Part shown: piece by piece, positions 28,401 through 39,100 of the stretch
How positions within the stretch are numbered: position 1 is the stretch's first letter
How the letters are laid out: each line of letters begins with the position of its first letter
Source of the DNA: Perkinsus chesapeaki
Taxonomy: Eukaryota > Perkinsozoa > Perkinsida > Perkinsidae
Length of the DNA stretch: 59,314 nucleotides
Direction of reading: 5' to 3'
NCBI GenBank assembly: GCA_013115145.1
Contig: JAAPAO010000165.1
Location: forward strand, 1-59,314
Position numbers and translations under genes: made by a program
Notes under the pieces: generated by a model
Seen by the model: only the letters and a program-made list of their open reading frames with translations
Databases searched by the model: none
Told to the model about the DNA's origin: nothing

Positions 28401-31400
28401 AACTGGCAATCAGCTGGGCAAAAAAGAAGGTATTTTTTCGGAAATTTCTAGATTTTTTCCAAAATTTTCCATTTTTCAGGGCGGCCCCACGACCTAAATA
28501 CAGCTTCCACAGGTGTCTCACCGCCATCACGAGACGTCGAAGTGAGTTTCCTGGCGCGTGAATTTTTTATTTCACCCTCAGCTTGGCGTCGATTCCCCTG
28601 TTCGGCAAATCAGTGATGATGTCGAGCATGATCCGATCTTCCCAGAGAGCGTCTGCGCGATCGTTCTAGTAAGTTTTAGCGGAGCGAAGTTTCCCTACTC
28701 TATTTTTGACTATTTACACTGAGAGAAGTACGAGGAAAAATTTTCTGACATTTTTCGAAACTTTTTTCTTTTCGAAAATTGTAACTCAATTTTTGTGATG
28801 TATTCATCCTTGAGCTTGACTCCTCTAGATACAATTCGAAAAACTCCGCACTTTTTCCGGAAATTTTTCCGAGTTTTTTTCGAAAATTTTTATGAGTTTT
28901 TTCCGGCAATTTTTCCTTGCTTAGTTACCTGGAAACGGTGCCTGCACCTGGAGCGTTGATGCCCGATCCAATTTAGTGCGCTGTTTGACGCGGCTCATCG
29001 ACATCGGCCTCCCCGCTCGGCAAATCTTTGTGGTCGATTGTGGCAGTGGTCTGACACCAATAGACGATACTTGGCGAGTTGTAAGAAAGAATCGATTTTT
29101 TCCCGGAATTTTCCCCCAGTTTTTTTGGTATTTCCAAGTGTTATATTTTCGGATTATTCTTTCAATTCTATTCCTAAATTTTTAGTACAATTTTTTAGTT
29201 AACGGTTGTGGTTTCTAACTGTTTTTCCCCGATTTTTCATCAGTTGCATCCCAAATTAGTTTTCCAGTCAGCTTCTCAAGAATTTCGACGCTCTTGGCTC
29301 TTTGTCGTGATAACTGAGCCCGTCCAAATTTCTATATTCTTCGTACTTGTTGTAATTTCCCTTCTTTCCATTTCCCGCTTGTCGTTTTCTCAATTTTCCC
29401 AATTTTTCCTCTTTTCTTATAATTCGCCTTGCAGATACATACGGTTGTCTCCCCCGACATCAATTACAGTTACCTTCCCGAAAATAACCGAATTCTCGGC
29501 GCCTATTGGGCAAATAAGATATGGATCCCCTATGCCGGCAAAAAAGCGGCAGCAGCGAGTGGCATGAAGTAAGAACGTCTCGGGTTCGATCCCCGGCAAA
29601 GGCATTTTTATTGTAATTTTTCAGGACTGGCAGTTCGGGTGTGTTCGAAAGCAAATCTGAAGGAAGTACGTCAGTTTTATTGGGAAAATTTCGGAAAATT
29701 CCTCGAAATTTTCAGGTCCGAATGTAACCTTTCGCTACGCTCTTATCGTGGATGATATCGAAACGGTATTGCCGAGCACGTTCGATCTTCGGTCGCTCAA
29801 TCTCGGGTAAGAGGAAAAAATATTTTTTCCGGATTTTTCCCCACAGGGAAAGCAAACCTGCAGCAGTTCACTTTCCCGTTACAATTGACCCGAGAAACGT
29901 AAGAAATTTTCCGGGAAATTTTCAGGAATTTTTTTCAGCGACCGACCGAAGACTTGGCAAAATTCGCCGACATGCGGTTGATGCTACAGTGCGCTCACAT
30001 CAATTTGCAGGCCAACTTGCTCGGTGGGGCACTTTCGACGCAGAGGGGGATAAGCCTTTGGCATAGAGGAGCACTGGATAAGGTGAGGAAAAATTGGGAA
30101 AAATTGGGAAAAATTGGGGAAAATTGGAAATATTGGGAAAAATTGGGAAAATGGGGGAAAATGGGGGAAAATTGGGAAAAATTCGGGAAAATTCGGGAAA
30201 ATTCGGGAAAAATACAATATAAACCTGACATGGTAATATCCGTAAGCCCTGGTTTTTTGTTCTGAACATATTATACATATTTATACTAGAGATTTTGAAA
30301 GGGTTGGTGGGAATCAATTTTTCAGGTGTAAAACCGGAATTTGAGAATTACGCTTTTACACATTTTGTCGAACCGTTCGATCCTCTCCACAATAGGTTTC
30401 ATTTCGAATGACAGATTTTCTTGCAGCGCCGCGAAATTATTTTTGTCAGGTTTTATATGAGCACGGTACGGAGCCTTTTGCCGTGTGCGGTATCTTCGCC
30501 GGCTTACTAATGCTTCGACAGCGCGACGAAGATATCATCAAAACTGCAGTTCAATTGGCTCCTGAAACGTTCGGGAATTCACCTTATGTAAGTGGCGAGA
30601 ATCGAACCTGTGCGGGAAAGGGTGACCGGGGTTTAGACAAGGAATTAAGGTGCTTTATTGATCTTAAGAATCGATGTAAATTTTTGTGAGTATCTTTTGT
30701 CAGGTGGATGTTGGTTTTCAACCTAAAGATATTATTGAGTACGTTGCACAGGAAACGGAAGCCGCCGCACCCGCAAGATTTTTGATGTTGTAAGATATCA
30801 TTATAGATTCGGTCGGAAAGTATCCGGGGGAATTTCAAATGTTTCTATTCTTGTCTAGTCTTCGGGCATTTCTCTCTTTTCCTCTTGCTTTTTACGAGTT
30901 CCTATTTACCTCCTTTTTCTTATGCTTATCTGTATTTCTTCTTCTACCGGTTTTTTGTTTTTTTCCTATCGTGTGGGTTTTTTACCTTCTGTTTCGCCTC
31001 AATTTTTCCTTCTCAATGGTAAGTTATCATCCGTTTCAGGTATTTCCGTGAACTCCTTTGGGTGCCTTCCTTCACCCATATGCGGTCGGTCTTCTTCAAG
31101 CCTTTTTTGTTCTTCGTACCAATTCTATCGGGCATTTTGGATTTCCTTCGCCCTCTGGTGAGTTCCGTCACGCGCCAGGAAATTATCTCTGTGATCCGGT
31201 GAATCGCAATTGCAGAATCACACGCGGAAATGGAAATAAATTTTTATGAATTTGAACGAGAAATAACAAATTAGTTTCAATTGAGGGAATTTGAGACGAG
31301 CGGGATATGTTCATCGGCCAAGCCAATTTGACTCTGAAGGAAAGTGGAATTCGCGTCGAGGGTTCTTTCGGAATTGAATTACGTTCAAAGCTTCCGGGGG

Positions 31401-32831
31401 GGGAGCCTTGTGAACTCTTGTGTAAGTGCATTCGTCTGGAATGAAGGCGAAGGAAATATAATCGAAATGTTGGTGGGGAATATGCTTCTAGGGAAGAACC
31501 AAATACTTTACTTTTGGGCCCTTCTGGGTCTGATGTTCCTCCAGTTTACCTTACTCTTGCGCGGGATGAATAGCGTTAGTACAATACGGAGATCCCTGGA
31601 AAGTCGTGGGTTCGATTCCCAGCGACGGTATTTTTCAGATATTATGCTCTTTGGTGTTTCGGGACCCTTTAAGTTTATTGGTTATGTTAATCGTTCTGGC
31701 CATCTTTTCCTGGCTTCTCGCCCTATTGATTATGGCATCACACAGAAAAGGGTGAGTTTCGAATTCGAAAAAATTAGCTAAATTGCGGTGACTGTTTCAG
31801 ATCATCTCGGATTCGTCGAGCGGGAACAGCGTATGGGTTGCGAGGGTTTCTACTTCATCCATTTTTCCAATTTATTAACTCACTAACGAGGATGGCAGGG
31901 GTAAGAAAATTACGGTAAAAATACCGCCGCCGGGGATCGAACCGGCGCGTGCTCGCCGAGTTTCAAAAGCAGCGGGTGGAAAATGGCTGAGAAGATGAAA
32001 TTGAATCGCTGGCGAGGACCGACTTTCCGGTCGCTCGGTTTTGGTGGAAATTATTATTCAACTAAAAAAATTCAAATTTTTGATGATGAAGTCGCGGCTG
32101 GGATAGGAAAGAGGCGCATGATAAATTTGAAGATGACTGAAAGTTGCTTGTATGCTTTAATGTGTTTCGAGTGCGTCGAAGGATACCAAAATCATAGTAT
32201 TGGAATTCGGCAAAACTTTTTTCGGAAGATTTTTAGGAAGGCGAAGACTTCGGCGACACGGTCGGCGCTTCGTGGCCCTTATCTTTTTAAGCAGCTTAAC
32301 AATCGTCATGATGCTCGATGATGTTGGAGAGAAATTAAAATTTCAAAATTAAAACGAAGTTAAATTGGAAAAGTCAGTTTGCGACGATATCTATCTTACT
32401 TTAATCCTGAACAAAATTTTAATTGGCTTTTCCCCATTTCAAATCGGCCGACTTCCTGGCCCCTGTCCCCTCGCCGAGGATCGAACCCGATACCTCTTCC
32501 TCTCAGCACTTCGTTCTTCTATTTGGTTCGAACTGGCAAGAGCGAGCTCTGACCGGTGATGAGAACTCCCTGCGGGTGGGCCTGCGGGTCGATGACATTC
32601 GAGACATCCCACCGTGCCCGCCGAGCACAGAAGTGGACTGGTTTTCGGTAAGAAGATTTCAGGAACTTTTTCCGACGTTTTACATTTTTTCTGGGGATGT
32701 TCCACGATATTCCTGCCTTGATTTTTTCTCACGCGCCACGAAATTATTTTTTTCAGGTTTGGGCAGGCGCTGGTCCGCAAGGAACTGGTGATCATCGACA
32801 CCATGCAGACCGCGAGATGTCGGAAGACTAG
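22494..32831 (+). CDS. GT2-like multi-pass membrane glycosyltransferase, copy A
   Basis: First of three tandem paralogues, rebuilt by aligning copies A, B and C. Exon 1 is 22494-22572 and exon 2 22831-22936 (RSRPPLHPSTSARNR). Later exons encode TM1 with an ectodomain (about 24029-24167, 24216-24350, 25469-25548, 25593 to about 25697), TM2 (26354-26448, 26498-26610), a linker (26989-27090), TM3 (27924-28033) and TM4 (about 28240-28305). The GT2 domain follows (28582-28668, 28925-29080, 29435-29568, 29625-29665, 29716-29806, 29847-29898, 29939-30082, 30450-30587, 30704-30789). C-terminal membrane exons run 30858-31900 and the last exon is 32757-32831. Catalytic-domain landmarks are RQIFVVDCGSGLTPIDDTW, YLPENNRILGAYWANK, RYALIVDDIETVLP and RGISLWHRGAL. 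These correspond to the order FVVDNG..TP.D, GNKT, DDD and G.ISLWRR in chitin/hyaluronan-synthase-like GT2 enzymes. The usual ED and QxxRW motifs are not evident, so activity is uncertain. The N gap at 24870-24965 lies inside the gene. Exons between 22937 and 24028 are unresolved. Confidence 0.6.
23538..23755 (+). repeat. 33-bp tandem repeat
   Basis: About six head-to-tail copies of a 33-bp unit containing GCAGGGAAAAGT and GGAAATTTATGTGG. Because 33 is divisible by three, all three forward frames stay open, giving an apparent GKVGNLCGKMQ repeat protein. It lies in the unresolved 5' part of GT2 copy A, and its GGAAATTT content resembles the intron filler elsewhere, so it is treated as intronic. 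Confidence 0.8.
24168..24215 (+). repeat. Intron of GT2 copy A with GGAGCGAAGCG cassette
   Basis: A 48-nt GT-AG intron carrying GGCGGAGCGAAGCG. The same cassette occurs in the copy B intron 35499-35567, near 28679, twice in the A-B spacer (33033, 33091), and inverted near 33772 and 46653. Confidence 0.75.
24724..25020 (+). repeat. 26-bp tandem repeat interrupted by an assembly gap
   Basis: A unit containing GACAATGTAGATAATACATT is repeated about 5.6 times before the gap and about twice, with changes, after it. The true copy number is unknown. It lies in an intron of GT2 copy A. Confidence 0.92.
24870..24965. other. Assembly gap (96 N)
   Basis: A run of N inside the 26-bp tandem repeat, evidently a repeat the assembly could not span. 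Confidence 0.99.
25549..25592 (+). repeat. Intron of GT2 copy A, GTGCGCA family, inverted orientation
   Basis: A 44-nt intron with GAGTATCTTTACGCACTGTG then AAGATTT and a CAG acceptor. A second, shorter member (GTATCTTTCGCACTATAAAG) ends at 25468, immediately before the preceding exon. Confidence 0.7.
26449..26497 (+). repeat. Intron of GT2 copy A, GCGCGC-GATCGAT family
   Basis: A 49-nt intron with TTAGCGCGCGCCCTGGTGAT then CGATTTGATTAG. Related cassettes are in the introns 40384-40431 (inverted), 45361-45463 and 48201-48251, and near 22420 upstream of copy A. Confidence 0.65.
26790..26853. repeat. Long hairpin, about 30-bp arms, in an intron of GT2 copy A
   Basis: The left arm (TTTTTGCGGAAAATTTTTCC then GGGTATTATGT) and right arm (ACATAATACC then AGGAAAAATTTTCCGCAAAA) pair with about one mismatch and almost no loop. 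Confidence 0.88.
26860..26900. repeat. Perfect hairpin, 19-bp arms, 3-nt loop
   Basis: CTCATATATATCCTACATA, then ATT, then its exact reverse complement. It follows the previous hairpin by only a few bases in the same intron (26611-26988). Confidence 0.92.
28306..28359 (+). repeat. Intron of GT2 copy A, tRNA T-arm (box B) family
   Basis: A 54-nt intron consisting of GTAAGGAGGC, a T-arm-like GCGGGTTCAATTCCCGG, an acceptor-like TTGAGGCGC, a TTTT run and a CAG acceptor. Four of the five T-stem pairs form. Confidence 0.78.
28542..28581 (+). repeat. Intron of GT2 copy A, GTGGCGCG family
   Basis: A 40-nt intron: GTGAGTTTCCTGGCGCGTGA, then a T-rich tract and CTCAG. Confidence 0.65.
29569..29624 (+). 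repeat. Intron of GT2 copy A, tRNA T-arm (box B) family
   Basis: A 56-nt intron: GTAAGAACG, T-arm TCGGGTTCGATCCCCGG (five stem pairs including one G-T), AAAGGC, a TTTTT run and TTTTTCAG. It is flanked by exons confirmed against copies B and C. Confidence 0.82.
30083..30215 (+). repeat. AAAATTGGG-type short tandem repeat in intron
   Basis: About twelve copies of a 9-10 nt unit (AAAAATTGGG/AAAATTCGGG) form much of the intron between two catalytic exons of GT2 copy A. Confidence 0.88.
30588..30703 (-). repeat. Intron of GT2 copy A carrying an inverted box-B cassette
   Basis: A 116-nt intron. Directly after the donor, the minus strand reads AGGTTCGATTCTCGCC, the T-arm motif in reverse orientation relative to the gene. 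Confidence 0.7.
31575..31638 (+). repeat. Intron of GT2 copy A, tRNA T-arm (box B) family
   Basis: A 64-nt intron with donor GTTAG, T-arm GTGGGTTCGATTCCCAG (four stem pairs), GCGACGG and a TTTTTCAG acceptor. Confidence 0.78.
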
Positions 32832-33138
32832 CAAAATCTTCGCAGTGCGGCGACGCGTATCTTTTGGGGGAGGTTGTTGTTAATAGGAATCTTTGTATTA
32901 TGACTGTTGCATTATTATCACATTTATTGACTTCGGTGGAAGTCTCGAGAACTTTCGAGCCGCAGAAAATAGTATATTAAATCAGACGGTTACAGAAGGA
33001 TGAGTGTTTGGTTTGAGTGAAATGAATGGGCGGAGCGAAGCGATTCATGATTACGGTTTTCGTTTCTTGAAGGGTTTTTGGATTATTTGAGCGGAGCGAA
33101 GCGATTCAGAATTATCATTTTCATCTCTCATTCATCTC
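32832..33138. other. Spacer between GT2 copies A and B with intron-type cassettes
   Basis: It contains an AATCTTCGCAGTGCG...GTATCTTTT segment (32832-32870) and two GCGGAGCGAAGCGATTC segments (about 33033 and 33091). These are the same cassettes found inside introns. They may be introns of a 5' leader, or insertions outside genes. Confidence 0.55.
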
Positions 33139-36100
33139 ATGTCCAGTTCCCGGTCGACGTATCGAGCTCAGGGCTCGTCAGTGAACGACCCAACTCGCCA
33201 GGGTCGACACGCGCGCTCGAGCTCTCCAAACCAGCGAAGTAAGGTATCTTCAAATCGATCGCGTGATCGATTTGAGTTAGCGCCACGAGGGCCGCCTCCT
33301 CGAGCACCCAGCCCTTCGTTTGGGCCGCGTCGACCGCCGTTACACCCGAGCACTCCGAAACTCGCCACTGGCAGTCCAAGGTAAGGAAAGATTTTGGGAA
33401 TTTCAGGAATTTTTTTACGAAAATTGTACGGAAAAACGGAAATTTCATGGGAAAAAACTAGGCAGGAAAGTGTCGGGGAAGGAAAATTGTTCAAGAACAA
33501 CTTTGTCAAGCTTTATTGGGGGAAAGTAAAAGAAATCGCAAAAAAATCATGTTTCGGAAAATATCTTTTCAACGAAAATTTGGTAGTGAAATACATCATC
33601 ATTTTTGTTATTTCCAGACGCGCTTCACCTTCCCGTAAAGCCTCCCCTCCAGCAGCGCCTCCTCTACCGCTGTACGTACAAGAAATTGATAGCGGGGACG
33701 AGGCATCACCACCGCCAGCTGAGATAGACGAACCAAAAGCAAGTAGGCAAGTGGAAAAATGAGAACGTGAAACGCTTCGCTCCGCTAGATTAATGGTTCA
33801 TTCTACTATTGACTGTCGAATGGATTTAGTTTTCCTTTTGATTGTTTTCTCCGTAATTTCTGCAGCTAAAAAATGAGGATTCAATACGTAGTTGACGCCG
33901 CCGGGAATCGAACCTGAATTGGGAATTTTCCGGGAAAATTTCTTTTCTTCAGCTCGAATTCGAGAATCACCACCGAAGTTCCGCAACCGAGCAGATTCAT
34001 TCGGCTCTGACGGTAAGAGAAGTCGATTAAAGTCGTGCGCTTTTCATATGGACCATTTCAGCTGGTGTGAGTGTTGGTGATTTTCCGAACGATATTACGT
34101 CGGATGGAGCTGCCATGATGGTCTCAGCGGCAACTACTAAGGATGGATCGGTTAGGATTGGCGAAACTCCTATGGAGGAGATGATGCGTCATGAGAGGAA
34201 GTAAGGGTATCTTGGAGTTGAGCGTGCAAGATCCGAATAAGGTTGGATTGGGTGGTTTTCAGGTATTTCCGGAGCACATTGCCGAAGAAGTTAGTCAATC
34301 CTTGTGGCTGTTTCTGTCGAATAGTTTCCACTGTTATATGGATCGTAAGTTGGAGATGGTATCTTTAGGTTGAGCGTGCAAGATACTAACTAAGTTAACT
34401 TTCTCTCAGGCCATATCTATCATCGTGAGCGCATCTGTATACACTCAATCCACAGGGTGGGTTGAAGGCTTAACATGCATCCAACCGGCCCATACATACG
34501 GCGCTGTTCCGGGATACTCCAAGGTGGGAAAATTTTCCCGGAAAAAATTCCGAAATTTTCCTATTTCAGGTTTTTGCTGCATGGGATGTCACTGGTACCC
34601 ACGACACAATCGAAGGGACAAGGTGCCGCGTTTGGTTTCAATTCGACCCGCGGGTTGGAGTGAGCCAAACTGCCGTCAGAGCCATCACTCAGTACAGCAT
34701 CGATACTGGTGCCTTGTGTGGTAAGAAAATAACTTTGCGAAAATTGGGCACAAATTTTGTCGTCGGAACTCGGGAGAAACTGTACTTCTCCCCTGGAATT
34801 TTACCGGTATTTGTTATGAAAATTTTACGGAAAAATAATAAAAATAATAAGTTTAATTTGGATTCCGGATAACATTTTTTTGATTAATCTCGTATTTTTG
34901 GTATCTCGAAAAAAACTAAATTCTCCGAAATTTTCTCGCCGAAATTCCGCGGAAAAACTTTTTTCCGAAGAAGTTTTTCCAGAAACTTTTTCGCAGGCTA
35001 TTACAGCGAAGATGAATTTGGTGGCGATTGCGCTGGTGGGCACTGCTGGACATGCATCTCGAGCATCCCGTGTACGCATACGGTGGGGCAATCAGTTCCT
35101 ATTGGGGAAGACTCAGAGGTTAGTTGGACTGATCAAAGGTGAGTCGATGAAGAATTTTGGGGAATTTTCGGGAAATTTCCGGGAAAAAAATCCCGGAAAA
35201 AGGTGTGCCCGCGAGTGAGGAGAACGGTGAAGCTTTTGAAAGGATGTGCTATGGATAGAGCTGAACGAAATGGTCTCTGTTTTTTCTACTGCTTCGTTGG
35301 TTCATCTTAATATTAATTTACCATCAAATGATTTTTCGTGGTTTTTTATATTTTTTGTAGGTGGCTAATTTAGTGGCGCGTGACTCTACTATCAGGTTTC
35401 CTGTGTTCTATCCGAACTCATCTGCCCCACCGCTGGAGCTCCGTATGGATGATGACCATGAAGTCATCGTCAACAACGCTGTCATTGGACTCGAGCCGGT
35501 TTGTTCGGTTGACGGGAATGTAGGGAAATGTAGGCGGAGCGAAGCGATTCATGTTTCACATTTTTAGGTTACTCCTGGGCACATTATAGTAGTTCAGGGA
35601 TTCATTATCACTGGAATGTTACTTGTCTTGTTTGTTATCATCAGAGAAATGTATCTTTGGGTAGGTTGGGATGTGTGGTATCTTTGCGCACTATAAAGAG
35701 TTCTCATGGGTATCTTTTGCGCACGAGGAAGAATTTACGCGGGTATCTTTGCGCACTATGAATATTTTAGTATCGACTTTACGCGGGTATCTTTGCGCAC
35801 TATGAATATTTTAGTATCGACTTTACACGGGTATCTTTGCGCGCTGTGAAGATTTTCTGTTTTTAGTGGTGTAAAATTCAACAGAATCATAAGCGAGCAG
35901 TCGACTGTTCTGTAATAGCGTGTCACATGCATGAAGTAAGAAGAGAGATGCGACGGCGAGTAGAAGGACAATGGGAGACAGAGGCCGTTCGGTACCTATC
36001 TCAAATCGATCACGTGATCGATTCGCTTCTCAGGCGGATGGTGGACTCCCAAAGGCATGCTGAAAGTGAAGGCGAGCGACGGGTATGGGTTCCAGAGCAA

Positions 36101-39100
36101 TTTTGTGGCGCGCGGTATTTATGTTTCTATTTCAGGACGGAAGCTTATCGCCGGGCGCCAGAGGCTTTTCCGCTGACCAGGATTCCCCGTCTGGTCTCCG
36201 GTCGAATGTCCAGCGTCATTTTGAGCACGGGTGCTTATGCGTGCTAGTTTTATTCATACCAAATTTTGGTATACTTTTAGGAGTATATTGAGTCATGACC
36301 CGAGTCCAACGGCAATGCTGGCACGAGCACATTCCACGACAAAGTTTGGGATTGGTTAGATTTGGAGAATCTTCACAGTGCGCAATGAGTATCTTTAGGT
36401 GCGATGAATCCACTCTGTCGAGACCGTGCTGCTGGTTGGGATGTTCAGGTTAAAAACATGCGGGTGAGTTTTGTGGAATGGCGGGAAATTTCAGAAAAGA
36501 GAACAAAATTTCCGGAAAAACGGAAAATTTCCAGAAAAAAAACGGAAAATTTCCGGACAAAAACGTGTTCGCTGGCAAGTAAACAGTGGGAAAAAATGAC
36601 AGACGTGGGGAAATTTTTTCAAGATTTAAGATTTTTCCGGTATTTTTCCTGTGACAGGTCGGACTACGACGACGGCAGAGGACTGCGTTAGTTCGAGGCG
36701 TGCTGAAGACGATGATACGTGCATTTCTGTAGGAGTATCTTTGCGCACTGTGAAGATTTTTGTGTCAGTTTCCTCATTCTTCATATCTTGGCTTGTCTCT
36801 TTGTATTTGCCGTTTCTCCTCGACAACTGTTCGATTCATCTTGGTGGAGTGAGTTGAGAAAATGTAAGTGAGAGTAAGATTGTAAGATTTCAGGTATATT
36901 GGATGCTGCCAGAGGCATACAGCAGGTCGGGACGGGGTCTCCTTGGGTATTCACGGATTTGCTCGTCCTTGTGGACGTTGCCTTGTTGATTTTGATGGCG
37001 ATTCCATCTGCAGTGCGGGCTAGTTGGTAAGGGGGTTGGTTCAGGCTTCGGAAGGTTGCTGGTTCAATTCTCGGCGGGGCTATGCTCACTTTAATTCATT
37101 GCAAATTTGCCGAGTTTGATTTCTTAGGTGGCCTCGAGGTGACTTTAAGTCAGACAGGATGACATCCTCAGACGCCCCGACCAAGCGAGCCCATGAATTT
37201 AGTCCACTTGACAAGAGTAAGTCACGCGTTGAGGAAATGCAAGATTTGCAAGGCTTCGCAAGAGGGAGTTATACTAATAATTGAATACTTGCTAACCAAG
37301 GCTACATCTTCGCACATAATCGTCGGGGGAATTTCATTTGTCGAAGTCAGGAAAATTAGAAAAATTTCTCCTGTATGAAAATTTCGTCATAATTTTCTGC
37401 CCGTGTGTGGGTGTTCGTGTAGTGCGTGGGAGGACGAAAACTACTGTCAACGAGTTGGAAATCTTTTGAAATTTTCGGGTTCGGAAGTATTCCATTTTAA
37501 TTTTCAGGCGCGCGACAAATGACGGTGGTTGACCAGGACGTATGTGTTATAATTGTCATTCGCAGCGGGAGCTGCGCAGATTTTACAAAACGCAAGCGAA
37601 TCGCTAAATTGGTCCGCAGGTAAGATCGTAAAATCTTCGCAGTGCGCAAGGAGTATCTTTAGGTGTGAGAATCTTTTCCCGTGTGAAGCTCCAGGATTTT
37701 CACGAGTATTTGTGGTGGATCATGGCACAGGGTTGATGCCAGCTGATGACTGTTGGAAGATGCTACAGGTGGGAATATTCCAAATCGATCACGCGATCGA
37801 TTTCAAGCATTCTGTCTCTGGAACTATTCTACTGTAACTTCCCGGGAAATGATATTTTCGCGGAAATTTCCCGGGAAATGATATTTTCGCGGAAATTTCC
37901 CGGGAAAAATGACCAAAGCCCCTTGGCGTGGAAATCGCAGTAGAACAATCGATGAGGCTTGTACACAAAATTCTGTCCCTCGCGTACTAGTTAGATAACA
38001 ATGCTCATCCGGCATAGGAATTCATGATAGTAAATTAATACATTAAATAATCCTCGGGGTGATTCGAACCTCTGCCCTTTCCGTTGTAGGACACAGTATC
38101 TCCCCATATTAACTACGCTTACCTGCCTGAAGATGATAAGGCAGTTGCCATCCACTGGGCCAACAAATCCTGGGTCTCGTCGCAAGTTCGACGATATAAT
38201 GCCAACACTAGCGGACCCAAAGTCGCGATGTAAAAGACGCGGGAAAATTTCGGGAAATTTCGGAAATTTTTGGCAGTTTTCGCTACGCCATGGTAATCGA
38301 TGATGTCGACGGGGTTGATGATTTTCTGTTGCCCACCTCGATGGACGTGGATGTTAAGGTGAGCGTTGAGGAACTGCAAGATTGGTCAAGATTGCAAGAT
38401 TCCAGGAGATTGCCAGTAAAGGTGTTAATTTGGTTTGGTTCCCCTCGACGGTTCGACCGGTTGTACAGGGACAGGATCAATCAGTTTGGGTTGACGATTA
38501 TTTATTAAAGAAAGATTCCATGTAAGTACAGGGTGCGCACTGCGAAGAATTTGCGCATGCGTGCAAATATTCGTATCTTTTCGTATTTACCGCATAGAGA
38601 CAATGGCTTATTATCGTAACTGTATTGATATGATACCTGATCGTTCTGGAGAGAGGTGGAAAGTAGATCGCTCGAGGTTGATTGGCAGGAATACAGAGAT
38701 TTACTAAAGTTAAAAAAAAACCTTCTTTTAATTAATCGCAGAATTTTATCGGGGGAAAATTAATGTATGAATAAAGAACTATGGCGGTTGAGGGAGGGCA
38801 AAGGGCGTCCTGGTCGGGAATGAGAATCTTGATTTGTCAGGTTTTTCTCGATTCAGGTTTGAAATATAATTCGTAATAAAATACCATTTTTCAGAGTTTC
38901 GTTAACTCAAGAGAAGTTGGGAAGGTCGGCGGTGGTGACACCCCAGAAATGTGTGTGCCTTTGGAATCGCAGAGTGCTATATGAAGTGATGGAGAGGATG
39001 AGTGGATCTGATGGGGTAAGGGAAAAAATATTCTGAAAAAAATTTTAGGCTGGAAAGTTGCGGAAAAATCCTAGTGGATAAGATTTTTTGCGAAAATTCG

